From DASTSN01 sp035549175 (GTDB taxonomy: Bacteria > Bacteroidota > Bacteroidia > Chitinophagales > Chitinophagaceae): a stretch of DNA of 64,000 bases. Shown piece by piece: positions 42,752 to 52,230 of this stretch. The stretch is taken from contig DASZRL010000020.1 in the NCBI GenBank assembly GCA_035549175.1, positions 1 through 64,000 on the forward strand, given 5' to 3'. The notes beneath the pieces were generated by a model that made no database searches, had not been told where the DNA came from, and saw only the letters and a program-made list of their open reading frames with translations. The first letter of the stretch is position 1. The number at the start of each line of letters is the position of its first letter. The position numbers and the translations under genes are program-made.

Positions 42752-44743
42752 ATGCTTACCGGGGAAAGCGAGACGGGGCTGCGGAAAATCCTGGATTTTA
42801 CGCGTACCTGCGCCATCCTGCTGCTGGGATTGCATTTTTATTATTTCGGATACAAGCTGTTTGCCGCCCAGGGATGGTCCAGCCGTTTCACCGACCTGCT
42901 GCTGGAACGGCTCCGGGCCACAGGCCTGTTCGACGGGTTCCAGCGGTCCAGGCTGTTGGCCCTGCTGATGCTGGGCATCTCCCTGGCAGGCGCAAGCGGC
43001 CGCAGGGACGGGCCGGTGAGCCGGTCACGCGTGGCCGCATTGGGCGGCTGCGGGATGGCCTTGTACTGGGGTGGCGGCCTGCTGCTGCGGATGCCGGTCT
43101 CGCGGGAAGAGGGCTGGTTCGTCTACCTGGCGTATATGGGAGTGACGACGGCCGGATTCCTGCTGCTGCTCACGGGCGGCACGCTGCTCAGCCGCCTGGT
43201 CCGCTGGTCACTGTCCGGGGATATCTTCAACCACCTCAACGAAAGCTTTCCCCAGGAAGAGCGCCTGCTGACCAATCCCTATTCCATCAACCTGCCGGCC
43301 CGCTACCGGCTGCGAGACCGGGTTCGGCGGTCCTGGATCAATATCATAAACCCTTTCCGGGCCCTGCTGGTGATCGGCAACCCGGGGTCAGGCAAGTCCT
43401 GGTTTGTCATCCGCCATGTGATCCGCCAGCATATCGAGAAGGGCTTCGCCCTGTTCGTCTATGACTTCAAGTTCGACGACCTGTCCCGGCTTGCCTGCAA
43501 CCACCTGGAGCGTCACCGCGACAAATACCCGGCACCCCCGGCCTTTTACCTCATCAATTTCGACGACCTGCGCCAGACCCACCGCTGCAATCCGCTGGAC
43601 CCGGCCACCCTGTTTGACATTACGGATGCCACCGAATCCTCCCGGACCATCATGCTGGGACTGAACCGGGAGTGGATCACGCGGCAGGGTAATTTTTTCG
43701 TGGAATCCCCGATCAATTTCCTGACCGCGGTGATCTGGTTCCTCAAAAAGTACGAGGGGGGCCGGTACTGCACCCTGCCTCACGCCATCGAGCTGATGCA
43801 GCTGGAATACGAGCGGCTGTTCCCCGTACTGCGCAGCGAGCCGGAAATAGAAGTGCTGATCAACCCGTTCATATCCGCCTTTGAGCACGATGCCATGGAA
43901 CAGCTCGAGGGCCAGGTGGCCAGCGCGAAGATCGGGATGGCCCGGCTGTCCTCTCCGCAGTTGTATTATGTACTGACCGGCCATGATTTTACCCTGGACA
44001 TCAATGACCCTGCCGCGCCCAAGGTGGTTTGCATGGGCAATAATCCCCAGAAGCAGCAGATCTACGGCGCGGTGCTGTCGCTGTATATCGCCCGGCTCAT
44101 CAAGCTGGTCAACCAGAAGGACCGCCTCAAGTGCAGCCTGGTATTCGATGAGTTCCCCACGATCTATGTCAACGGTATCGACAGCCTGATCGCCACGGCC
44201 CGGTCCAACCGGGTTGCGACCACGCTGGGTATCCAGGACTTCAGCCAGCTCAAAAAAGATTACGGGCGGGACCAGGCGGAAGTGATCCTGAATATAGCCG
44301 GCAACGTGGTCTGCGGCCAGGTAACGGGGGAGACGGCCCGCCACCTCTCCGAGCGTTTCGGACGGATCCGGCAGGAACGGGAGAGCATCTCGGTTAACCG
44401 GCAGGACACGTCCCTGAGCAGGAGCCAGCAGCTGGATGCCGCCATACCGCCCTCGCGGATAGCCACCCTATCCAGCGGGGAGTTCGTGGGACTGGTGGCC
44501 GATGATCCGGATAACCGGATTGCCCTGAAGCGGTTTCATGCCGAGATCCTGCAGGACCGTGCCCAGCTGGACCGGGAAGAGCGCGGGTATGTGCGCATCC
44601 CGGCGGTGCGTGAGCTGAGTGAGCAGGAGGTACTGGAAAATTACCTGCAGGTCAAGCTGGATGTGGCCCGGATCATCGAGCGCGAGGCCGGTCGGGTGGG
44701 CTGCCTGCACAAGCGGCAGGAGGAGGGAAGAGCGGGGCGCTAA
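42752..44743 (+). CDS. TraG/VirD4-family type IV coupling protein
   Basis: 663 aa. ATPase that connects the relaxosome to a conjugation channel. Two or three membrane segments are in the first 150 residues. Walker A G-N-P-G-S-G-K-S is at 209-216. Walker B is in L-V-F-D-E-F-P near 465, and G-Q-V-T-G-E-T near 535 is a C-terminal motif. This is the Bacteroidota YWFCY/TraG form. It is 10 nt from the relaxase gene. No other channel genes (TraI, J, K and so on) are present, so transfer would need a helper element. Confidence 0.9.
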   Translation: MLTGESETGLRKILDFTRTCAILLLGLHFYYFGYKLFAAQGWSSRFTDLLLERLRATGLFDGFQRSRLLALLMLGISLAGASGRRDGPVSRSRVAALGGCGMALYWGGGLLLRMPVSREEGWFVYLAYMGVTTAGFLLLLTGGTLLSRLVRWSLSGDIFNHLNESFPQEERLLTNPYSINLPARYRLRDRVRRSWINIINPFRALLVIGNPGSGKSWFVIRHVIRQHIEKGFALFVYDFKFDDLSRLACNHLERHRDKYPAPPAFYLINFDDLRQTHRCNPLDPATLFDITDATESSRTIMLGLNREWITRQGNFFVESPINFLTAVIWFLKKYEGGRYCTLPHAIELMQLEYERLFPVLRSEPEIEVLINPFISAFEHDAMEQLEGQVASAKIGMARLSSPQLYYVLTGHDFTLDINDPAAPKVVCMGNNPQKQQIYGAVLSLYIARLIKLVNQKDRLKCSLVFDEFPTIYVNGIDSLIATARSNRVATTLGIQDFSQLKKDYGRDQAEVILNIAGNVVCGQVTGETARHLSERFGRIRQERESISVNRQDTSLSRSQQLDAAIPPSRIATLSSGEFVGLVADDPDNRIALKRFHAEILQDRAQLDREERGYVRIPAVRELSEQEVLENYLQVKLDVARIIEREAGRVGCLHKRQEEGRAGR

Positions 44744-44758
44744 AATTTTGCGGGAAAA

Positions 44759-44790
44759 TTTGCTAAATATTTTAGTATTTGGTAGATTTG
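44759..44790 (+). promoter_or_regulatory. TTTG-N20-TAGATTTG promoter of the polymerase cassette
   Basis: TTTG (44759-44762), a 20-nt AT-rich spacer and TAGATTTG (44783-44790) match both Bacteroidota promoter boxes. A TSS near 44797 would leave the ATG at 44800 almost leaderless and the ATG at 44809 with a short leader. It drives the unknown gene and perhaps dnaE-dinB behind it. Confidence 0.8.
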
Positions 44791-44808
44791 GGGTCCTAAA
44801 TGCAGTCC

Positions 44809-45333
44809 ATGGAATACTATACGATCGACCTGCCGGATACGGGCCTTCGCCCGCTGGAGGCCCCTGTACCGTTTTATTGCCGGGTCAATGACCGGGCCCT
44901 GACGGCCCGCCTCGTCGCCCTGGTCGATCACCCCGTACATCCGGCCTTCCGGATCGCCTTCAGCGACGGATGCCAGGATAATTTTTACGTCGGGGAATCC
45001 GGGGCGGTTGTGGGGGAACAGGGGCTGACCCCCTATGCAGCAGCTATCGGCGACGACCTGCTGTCCCTGCTCGGTTTCCAGGGGCAGGGCGAACTGTACT
45101 CGCTGCGCTGGAATCTCAACGGCTTCTATATCAATATCTGGGTTATCGGTCCCCGGAGCGGTGACCCGCCGGTTTACAAAGTGTATTTCCAACGCCACTG
45201 CCGCCTGGAGCTTCGCAAAAGCGGTGCCGGCTGGGAATACCGCTGCGCCGCCAACCTCGATCCGGGAACCGGCCCGGAAAAACTGGCCGCCGAAATCGGC
45301 CGGCTGATCGACCGGGAACATGCCGCGGCCTGA
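44809..45333 (+). CDS. Unrecognised protein in front of dnaE2-dinB
   Basis: 174 aa from the ATG at 44809 (three codons longer from 44800). I do not recognise a family. It is beta-rich, with no signal peptide or membrane segment, and reads as two repeats of strand-rich sequence. The N-terminal half has N-D-R-A-L, followed by about 20 residues and F-R-I-A-F-S-D-G. The C-terminal half has Y-K-V-Y-F-Q-R-H-C and ends W-E-Y-R-C-A-A-N-L. A strong promoter lies before it and 137 nt separate it from dnaE. The first half resembles the small broken gene upstream of the SRAP gene (59522-59823). A role in DNA damage tolerance is only an inference from context. Confidence 0.7.
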   Translation: MEYYTIDLPDTGLRPLEAPVPFYCRVNDRALTARLVALVDHPVHPAFRIAFSDGCQDNFYVGESGAVVGEQGLTPYAAAIGDDLLSLLGFQGQGELYSLRWNLNGFYINIWVIGPRSGDPPVYKVYFQRHCRLELRKSGAGWEYRCAANLDPGTGPEKLAAEIGRLIDREHAAA

Positions 45334-45470
45334 GGCCGGCGCCGGCGGAGTCCCCCGCGGGTCCTGCGCCGGCCCCTTCCCGCCTTTCATGTACTAACTA
45401 ACCCATTATCGCAAACCGGACCGGGCTGCCGGACAGCCCCCTATTACCTGAACCTGACGAACGATGGGTT

Positions 45471-48425
45471 ATGTACCTGAACTGTAAGACCTATTTCAGC
45501 CTGCGCTATGGCACCTTTTCCACCGAGGAACTGGTGAAGACTGCCGTGGAACACGGCGTGACCGCCCTGGCCCTAACCAATATCAACACGACCTGGGACC
45601 TCTGGGAGTTTGTGCGCCGCTGCCAGCAGGAGGGGATCAAGCCCATCGCGGGAGTCGAGGTCCGCAACGGGGACCGGTTGCTCTATATCCTGCTGGCAGC
45701 CGGCAACCGGGGTCTGTCCTGGATCAACGGGTTTCTCAGCGAACACCTCCTGGCCAAAAAGCCCTTCCCGGAAAAAGCCCTGGACCAGCCGTTCTTCCAG
45801 GACCTCTGGGACGGCTATGTCATCTATCCCCTGGAAGCGAAGCAACCCGGTGAACTGTTCGCCAATGAACGCATCGGGGTCCGTCCCCGGGAGACCTACA
45901 AGCTGGTCAGCTATGATCTCAAGCGTTACGCCGGCTGTTTTGTTGTGCGCCAGCCGGTGACCTTCCCGCATAAAGCCTACTATAACCTGCATCGCCTGCT
46001 GCGGGCCATCGACCACAATGTGCTGTTGTCCAAACTGCCGCCACAGGTCGTCGCGGACCCCGATGAGACTTTCCTGCCCCCCGCAAGCCTGCTGCAGGCC
46101 TATGCCCGCTATCCCGCGCTGGTCACCAATACCTACCAGCTCATGGACAGCTGCTCGGTACGCATGGAATTCGATACCGACAAGAGCAAGAAGACCTATG
46201 GCGGTTCGGCCGAGGATGACCGCATCCTGCTAGAAAAGCTGGCCCGCGACGGCCTGGCGCGGCGCTATCGCGGCAACAACCGCCAGGCCGATGCCCGCCT
46301 GGCCAAGGAGCTGAAAATCATCAATGACCTGGGGTTTAACGCCTATTTCCTCATCAACTGGGATATTGTCCGCTATGCCCAGCTGCGGGGATTCTATTAC
46401 GTGGGCCGGGGCAGCGGGGCCAACTCCATCGTGGCCTACTGCCTGGGCATTACCGACGTGGACCCCATCGAACTGAACCTTTTCTTCGAACGCTTCCTCA
46501 ACCCGCACCGCACGTCGCCGCCGGACTTCGACATCGATTTTTCCTGGCGGGACCGTGACGAGGTGATCGACTACGTGTTCAAGCGCTACGGCCGCCGCTA
46601 CGTTGCGCTGCTCGGCTCCTACGGCACGTTCAAGGAAGATTCCTCCATCCGGGAGCTGGGCAAGGTCTTCGGCCTGCCGGACGAAGAGATCAGGCAGCTA
46701 CAGCGCAGCAGGCGACCCGCCGACCGGATCCAACATCTCATCATCCGGTACGGCTCCCTGCTGCAGGGGTTTCCCAACAACCCCTCCATCCATCCCTGCG
46801 GTATGCTGATCACGGAGGCTCCCATCCTGGATCATGTCACGCTGTACATGCCACCCAAGGGATTTGCGACGGCGCAGATCGACATGTTCACGGCCGAGGA
46901 TATCGGCATCAACAAATACGATATCCTCAGCCAGCGTGGCCTGGGGCATATCCGGGAGGCTCTTGAACTGATCCGACAAAACACTGGACACGATGTTAAC
47001 ATACACGATTTTGAAAACTTCCGCCAGGATCCTGCGATCCGTAACCAGATACGGGAAGCAAATACTATCGGCTGCTTTTACATAGAGTCGCCGGCCATGC
47101 GCCAGCTCCTTAAAAAACTGCGCTGCGATGATTACATCACCCTGGTGGCGGCCTCCTCCATTATCCGGCCGGGTGTGGCCCAGTCGGGGATGATGCGGGA
47201 GTATATCTACCGCTATCACCACCGCGACCAGATCCGCTACCTCCACCCCCTGTTCGAGGAACATCTCGGGGAGACGTTCGGGGTCATGGTTTTCCAGGAG
47301 GACGTAATCAAGATCGCACACTATTTTGCCGGGCTTGACCTGGGCGAAGCCGATATCCTGCGCCGGGCGATGAGCGGCAAATACCGCAGCAACAACCAGT
47401 TCCTGCTTATCAAGGAAAAATTCCTGCAGAACTGCCGGCGCCTGGGTCATCCCGACGAACTGGCCCGGGAGGTCTGGCGGCAGATGGAAAGTTTCGCGGG
47501 CTATAGTTTCAACAAGGCCCACTCGGCCAGTTTCGCCGTGGAAAGCTACATGAGCCTTTACCTGAAGACCTATTACCCGCTGGAGTTCATGGTGGCCGTC
47601 ATCAATAATTTCGGGGGATTTTATTCCCGGGAACTGTATTTCCTGGAACTGCTGAAGTCCGGGGCCCGGATCGAAGCGCCCTGCGTCAACCGCAGCGACC
47701 TGTACACCTCGATCCGGGGCCGGGACGTGTATACCGGTTTTATCCATATTAAGGGCCTGCAGGATACGCTGCAGGCGCGTTGGCTCGAAGACCGCCGGGC
47801 CCGCGGTCCCTTCCTGCACCTGCAGGATTTTATCGAGCGGGTGGAACCCGGCCTGGAGCAGCTTAATACCCTGATCAGCATCGGGGCCTTCCGTTTCACG
47901 GGCAAGTCCAAAAAGCAGCTGCTCTGGGAAGCCAATTTCCTGCAGAAGCGCCACCAGCCGGCGGCGACCGGCGCCGTGGCGCTGTTCCGGGAACCGCCCC
48001 TGCACTTCCGGCTGCCCGAACTGCGGGATACGCGGCTCGATGATCTCTATGATCAGATGGAGATCCTGGGTTTTCCCCTCACCAACCCCTTCGAACTGGC
48101 GGAGGAGGATCCCCGGGCCTATGTACTGGCCCGGGACTTCCCCGGTCACCGGGGACGGGTGGTCACGACCCTGGTATATTTTATCGCCCGCAAGCATGTC
48201 ATCACCAAGTACGACGACGCCATGTTTTTCGGCACCTTCGTCGATTGCGAGCTGGACTGGGTGGATACCGTGCATTTTCCGGATGCTGCCGCGCGGTATC
48301 CGCTGCACACCAGCGGTTTTTACAAAATCACCGGCAGGGTCGTGGAGGATTTCGGGGTATACAGCCTGGAAGTGCAGCGCATGATCCGCGTCGGATACAA
48401 ACAGCGTACCTATGCTAACCTATAA
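45471..48425 (+). CDS. DnaE2-like error-prone DNA polymerase III alpha subunit
   Basis: 984 aa, shorter than replicative DnaE (about 1,160-1,200). The polymerase palm has P-P-D-F-D-I-D-F (D352, D354, D356) and a third Asp in I-N-K-Y-D-I-L near 478. The PHP domain (1-200) lacks the usual H-x-H near the start; C-K-T-Y-F-S-L-R stands there, so it is probably without nuclease or metal binding. The C-terminal OB-like region (about 890-980) is present. It overlaps dinB by 14 nt, indicating co-translation. The pair resembles an ImuB-DnaE2 mutasome; the SOS link is inferred. Confidence 0.9.
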   Translation: MYLNCKTYFSLRYGTFSTEELVKTAVEHGVTALALTNINTTWDLWEFVRRCQQEGIKPIAGVEVRNGDRLLYILLAAGNRGLSWINGFLSEHLLAKKPFPEKALDQPFFQDLWDGYVIYPLEAKQPGELFANERIGVRPRETYKLVSYDLKRYAGCFVVRQPVTFPHKAYYNLHRLLRAIDHNVLLSKLPPQVVADPDETFLPPASLLQAYARYPALVTNTYQLMDSCSVRMEFDTDKSKKTYGGSAEDDRILLEKLARDGLARRYRGNNRQADARLAKELKIINDLGFNAYFLINWDIVRYAQLRGFYYVGRGSGANSIVAYCLGITDVDPIELNLFFERFLNPHRTSPPDFDIDFSWRDRDEVIDYVFKRYGRRYVALLGSYGTFKEDSSIRELGKVFGLPDEEIRQLQRSRRPADRIQHLIIRYGSLLQGFPNNPSIHPCGMLITEAPILDHVTLYMPPKGFATAQIDMFTAEDIGINKYDILSQRGLGHIREALELIRQNTGHDVNIHDFENFRQDPAIRNQIREANTIGCFYIESPAMRQLLKKLRCDDYITLVAASSIIRPGVAQSGMMREYIYRYHHRDQIRYLHPLFEEHLGETFGVMVFQEDVIKIAHYFAGLDLGEADILRRAMSGKYRSNNQFLLIKEKFLQNCRRLGHPDELAREVWRQMESFAGYSFNKAHSASFAVESYMSLYLKTYYPLEFMVAVINNFGGFYSRELYFLELLKSGARIEAPCVNRSDLYTSIRGRDVYTGFIHIKGLQDTLQARWLEDRRARGPFLHLQDFIERVEPGLEQLNTLISIGAFRFTGKSKKQLLWEANFLQKRHQPAATGAVALFREPPLHFRLPELRDTRLDDLYDQMEILGFPLTNPFELAEEDPRAYVLARDFPGHRGRVVTTLVYFIARKHVITKYDDAMFFGTFVDCELDWVDTVHFPDAAARYPLHTSGFYKITGRVVEDFGVYSLEVQRMIRVGYKQRTYANL

Positions 48426-49560
48426 CCGGCAAATCGCCCACCTGGACCTGGATGCCTTCTTTGTATCGGTAGAGCTGCTGCGCAACCCGCGGCTGCGGGG
48501 CAAGCCCCTGCTGATCGGCGGCAGCAGCGACCGGGGCGTGGTGGCGGCCTGCAGTTACGAGGCCCGCCGCTTCGGGATCCACAGCGCCATGCCCATGCGG
48601 GTGGCCCTGCGGCTCTGCCGGGAGGCCATCGTCCTGAAAGGAGACTACGAAGCCTACAGCCGGGCTTCGGCCCTGGTCACCGATGTGATCGGCGACTCGG
48701 TCCCCCTGTTTGAAAAATCCTCCATCGATGAATTCTACGTCGATCTCACGGGCATGGACCGCTATTTCGGGTGCCGGCTGTTTACCGAGGAACTGAAGCG
48801 GAAGGTAAGCCGGGAAAGCGGGCTGCCCATATCGTTCGGGCTGGCATCCAACAAACTGGTCAGCAAGGTGGCCACCAACGAGGTCAAGCCCAACGGGCAG
48901 ATCGAGATCCCGTTCGGGCAGGAAAAGGGGTTCCTGGCCCCCCTGAGCGTCCTGAAGATCCCTGGCATCGGCAAGGAGACGGGCTACAAACTGCTGAAGA
49001 TGGGGGTGGAGACGGTGCGCACCCTGAGCGAGATCCCGGTGGAGTTGCTGCAGAACCTGCTGGGCAGGAACGGCACCGAACTCTGGCGGCGGGCCAACGG
49101 GATCGACGATTCCCCCGTCATACCCTACCGCGAGCAGAAATCGATCTCCACCGAACTGACCTTCCAGGCCGATACGATCGACCTGGGGTTCCTGGAAGCC
49201 CAGCTGGTGCGCATGACGGAGCGCATCGCCTTCGAACTGCGCAGCCAGAACCGGCTCACGGGCTGCGTGACGGTCAAGCTGCGCTACTCCGATTACGAAA
49301 CCCACACCCGCCAGCAGCGCATTCCCTATACCAATGCGGACCATGTCCTGCTGGCTACGGCCCGGGAACTGTTCCGCAAACTTTATGAGCGTCGCCTGCT
49401 GGTCCGCCTGCTCGGCGTGCGGTTCAGCCAGCTGGTCCCGGGCCATTACCAGATCGGTCTGTTCGACGACCGCCAGGAGATGGTCCGCCTCTACCAGGCG
49501 ATCGACAGCGTCAAGCGGCGATACGGCGAGGAAAAGCTGGTGCGGGCCGTTGGCATCTGA
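48412..49560 (+). CDS. dinB: Y-family DNA polymerase (Pol IV/DinB type)
   Basis: 382 aa. H-L-D-L-D-A-F-F near 10-17 supplies the first metal Asp, and S-S-I-D-E-F (D105, E106) the second pair. The catalytic residues are all present, unlike ImuB, which is inactive. A helix-hairpin-helix thumb (G-I-G-K-E-T-G) and little-finger domain follow. The C-terminus ends V-R-A-V-G-I. I see no clear beta-clamp motif at the very end, although Q-I-G-L-F (near 346) may serve. It performs translesion synthesis and is coupled to the upstream DnaE2-like gene. Confidence 0.95.
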   Translation: MLTYNRQIAHLDLDAFFVSVELLRNPRLRGKPLLIGGSSDRGVVAACSYEARRFGIHSAMPMRVALRLCREAIVLKGDYEAYSRASALVTDVIGDSVPLFEKSSIDEFYVDLTGMDRYFGCRLFTEELKRKVSRESGLPISFGLASNKLVSKVATNEVKPNGQIEIPFGQEKGFLAPLSVLKIPGIGKETGYKLLKMGVETVRTLSEIPVELLQNLLGRNGTELWRRANGIDDSPVIPYREQKSISTELTFQADTIDLGFLEAQLVRMTERIAFELRSQNRLTGCVTVKLRYSDYETHTRQQRIPYTNADHVLLATARELFRKLYERRLLVRLLGVRFSQLVPGHYQIGLFDDRQEMVRLYQAIDSVKRRYGEEKLVRAVGI

Positions 49561-49693
49561 TACCCGGACAGGGTTGGCAGCCACAGCCGGGTCAGCCGGA
49601 GGCGTCGCGAAAACCGGGAATGATGGCATTACGGGCAGGTAAGCGCAACCGGATTCATGGATGCGTTACGGCGCTCCGGCCATACCCCTTGTG

Positions 49694-50260
49694 TCAAGGG
49701 ATCAAACCGAATTTTTCGACGATGGCCCTGCTTTGTTCCGGGAAAAAAGTCAACCCGAACTCGCGGTGAAGCTCCTGTGCCCATTTTGCGATGAAGGGAT
49801 CGTCGCCCGTAAGGTGGTGCCTGGTCATGTAATCGATCCGGTTATAGAAGAGGTCTTCCAGGTATTCATCAAAATTCTGGTTACAATAAATTTCAAAAAA
49901 CCGTAACGGCTTATCTGACGGATTCCAGATGGCGTGTACTACGCCGTGCGGCCGCAAAGAAAAGCCTCCGGCCTGTATTTCCCTGAAATCCTCCCCAACC
50001 AATACCCCTAAGGTGCCCTCTACCACATAGGAGATTTCGTCGAGATGGCTATGTATGTGGGGGGCCGGTCCCATTTTTTTGGGAGCCATGGCGAGCTCCA
50101 CGCAGGCGAATTGGTAATGGGTCTGGGAGCTCCTGACCAGGATACGCATATTTACGCCTCGCGGACCAGGCTCCAGCACTTCCTTTGTTTGCTGCAGGAA
50201 TAATGGAAGCAGCGGGTGCCCGCAGCGGGTTACCGTTTCTCTGTTAATGCATGTAACCAT
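49694..50260 (-). CDS. Cupin-domain protein
   Basis: 188 aa. A single conserved-barrel cupin (about 60-140). Motif 1 is P-A-P-H-I-H-S-H-L-D-E, then G-T-L-G-V-L-V-G, and motif 2 is P-H-G-V-V-H-A-I-W-N. The metal-ligand set is His, His, Glu, His. A C-terminal helical extension follows. No oxygenase or sugar-binding feature narrows the substrate. Transcribed alone on the minus strand. Confidence 0.86.
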   Translation of the reverse strand: MVTCINRETVTRCGHPLLPLFLQQTKEVLEPGPRGVNMRILVRSSQTHYQFACVELAMAPKKMGPAPHIHSHLDEISYVVEGTLGVLVGEDFREIQAGGFSLRPHGVVHAIWNPSDKPLRFFEIYCNQNFDEYLEDLFYNRIDYMTRHHLTGDDPFIAKWAQELHREFGLTFFPEQSRAIVEKFGLIP

Positions 50261-50695
50261 AACTTACCCATTTTACCATGTCACATGGCCGGCCAGGTCA
50301 GACAGGCCAGGTCGCGGGGTTAAGGCAGGCGGGCTTTCGGGGGGCGGATTCAGCCGTCGCCCCGGCCGGGGCCACGACTGAAAGGAGGACTAATGTAGCG
50401 CATTTTTTCGATAGCCCATCGCAGGAGGCACGAAGGGACAAAAACCCGTCAGGCCACAGGCCGGTCTACGCATCCTGATAAAACAGGACCGGTTCCTGGC
50501 CTGCCGGAGGCTGTCCGGGTCAGTCATCCCGCAACGCCGGGAAAGGAATAGGGAACCTGGTCCTGGGGGAACTTTGTCGCGTAGGGGCCGGGCCCCCGCA
50601 GCAGGACCGGCCCTTCCCAATCAAAGGGGATCCTGTAATTTTGAGTCCACCGGGACATTCGGTGCATTCAGTCAGGAACTAGGCTTGCTACTAAT
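50261..50695. other. Intergenic region between cupin and DUF4256 genes
   Basis: About 435 bases between divergent genes. Composition is GC-rich in the middle and more AT-rich near 50640-50695. A TTTG at 50641-50644 is not followed by a good -7 box. No gene or terminator was recognised. Confidence 0.4.
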
Positions 50696-51265
50696 ATGAA
50701 AAATAAAGCTACCCATTCATTGTCCCCGCAGCAGCAGACTGCCCTGCTCCGGGGGTTACAGCTCCGGTTTGAAAAGCACCGCAGCCGCCACCCGGGCATG
50801 GACTGGGCCAGGGTACTGGCGAAGCTGGAAGCCAGGCCTGACAAACTGTGGACGCTGCACGAGATGGAACGAACCGGCGGGGAGCCCGATGTAGTGGGCT
50901 ATGATACGCAGACCCGCGCGTTTTTCTTTTTCGATTGTTCGGCGGAGAGCCCCGGCGGCCGCAGAAGCCTGTGTTATGACCGGCAGGCCCTGGAGTCCCG
51001 AAAGGAGCATAAGCCGGTAAACAGCGCCCTGGATATGGCGGCCGCCATGGGCATCGAACTGCTCACGGAGGCGCAGTACCGGGAGCTGCAGCGCCTGGGG
51101 GATTTCGACACCAAGACGTCCAGCTGGATAAAGACGCCGGCGGAAATCAGAAAGCTAGGCGGAGCCCTGTTCTGTGACCGCCGCTATCATACGGTCTTTG
51201 TGTACCACAACGGCGCGGAATCCTATTATGCCGCCCGGGGGTTCCGGGGATGGGTCGGCGTATGA
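50696..51265 (+). CDS. DUF4256 protein
   Basis: 189 aa. The conserved core is easily recognised: E-R-T-G-G-E-P-D-V-V-G-Y (near 60-71), C-Y-D-R-Q-A-L-E-S-R-K-E-H-K, A-A-A-M-G-I-E-L-L-T, S-S-W-I-K-T-P, and Y-H-N-G-A-E-S-Y-Y-A-A-R-G-F-R-G at the end. This is the DUF4256 family, found in many Gram-positive and Bacteroidota genomes. No biochemical function is known to me. No signal peptide. It is not clearly in an operon. Confidence 0.9.
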   Translation: MKNKATHSLSPQQQTALLRGLQLRFEKHRSRHPGMDWARVLAKLEARPDKLWTLHEMERTGGEPDVVGYDTQTRAFFFFDCSAESPGGRRSLCYDRQALESRKEHKPVNSALDMAAAMGIELLTEAQYRELQRLGDFDTKTSSWIKTPAEIRKLGGALFCDRRYHTVFVYHNGAESYYAARGFRGWVGV

Positions 51266-51675
51266 GCTGGGGTCCGGATCCGGCTGGCGGGGAATCCGCC
51301 CCCGGGGAAATACCCCAAGGGGCTCCCGCAAATTGTTGCAGGACCATTGTTGGATCAGGGGGCTGCCGGTTTATTTGCCTGGTAATGCCAAATGCTTCCC
51401 GAAATGAAAATCCCTCGTGATACATCAACCAACAACGCTGGGCCGGCTGATCGTATCGTCGCGGGCATCCTGCCGGGAGGAACCGGGCTGGCCTGAGAGT
51501 GGGTGATACGGAAGGCAAGGCGCCGGATGGTGCGTGTCGCCAGCTGCCTGGCCATCCTGCTGGTTCTGGGGCTGGTGCTGGCCCGGGCGGAACCGAAAAA
51601 TTACCCTGTATGCGGGCAGGGCGGGCCGGCTGGCCATACCGCAGCCGGTTTCTCGGATTACGAAAAAAACTCACT
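51266..51675. other. Intergenic region before the half-MFS gene
   Basis: About 410 bases with overlapping open frames but no recognisable product. The frame of the following gene stays open upstream to about 51499, but that part is Gly/Arg/Pro-rich and unlike a membrane protein. No regulatory motif was recognised. Confidence 0.4.
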
Positions 51676-52230
51676 ATGGCTATTACCAAGACGGTACGTA
51701 TACTGCTGCTGGGTGCCAATATCTGGTATTTCGGGGAAGGCATGATGGGGCCCCTGTTCGCAATTTTCGCAGAAAAGGTAGGAGGGGATATCCTGGATAT
51801 TACCTGGGCCTGGGCGACTTACCTGATTGTTACCGGCGGTCTTTACATCCTGGTCGGGAAGTTACTCAATAATAAACCCTACAAAGCCCGGGTAATGGTC
51901 GCGGGGTATGTATTGAATGCTGTTTTTACCTTTTGTTACCTGCTTGTACGAACACCCTTTGAATTGTTACTGGTTCAGGCAGGCCTGGGGGTTGCCGAAG
52001 CAACCGGGACGCCGGCCTGGGACGCCATTTATGCAAAAAATATGATGCAGGAGTCGGATGCGTATGCCTGGGGCCTCTCCACCGGCCAGGCGCATATGGT
52101 GACCGGCATTGCCTTCGGTATCGGAGGCCTGATGGTCCATTATGTTTCCTTTAACGGCTTATTCCTGCTGATGGGATTGGTCCAGGTACTGGCTGCCCTG
52201 GTCACCGCGCGCATTCTATGGGTCAGGTAG
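51676..52230 (+). CDS. Half-length MFS-like membrane protein
   Basis: 184 aa from the ATG at 51676. Six predicted membrane helices (roughly 5-30, 40-60, 70-90, 95-115, 130-150, 155-180). The N-terminal helix has W-Y-F-G-E-G-M-M-G-P-L-F, and Q-A-G-L-G-V-A-E-A-T-G-T-P-A-W-D resembles helices 4-5 of MFS carriers. Full MFS transporters have 12 helices, so this is either a six-helix half that dimerises or a truncated gene. The frame is clean and ends with a normal stop, with no second half downstream. Confidence 0.7.
   Translation: MAITKTVRILLLGANIWYFGEGMMGPLFAIFAEKVGGDILDITWAWATYLIVTGGLYILVGKLLNNKPYKARVMVAGYVLNAVFTFCYLLVRTPFELLLVQAGLGVAEATGTPAWDAIYAKNMMQESDAYAWGLSTGQAHMVTGIAFGIGGLMVHYVSFNGLFLLMGLVQVLAALVTARILWVR

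Noticed and set aside
46698..48308. A 536-codon frame antisense to the DnaE2-like gene
   Set aside because: Shadow of a strong coding sequence; its translation shows no domain.
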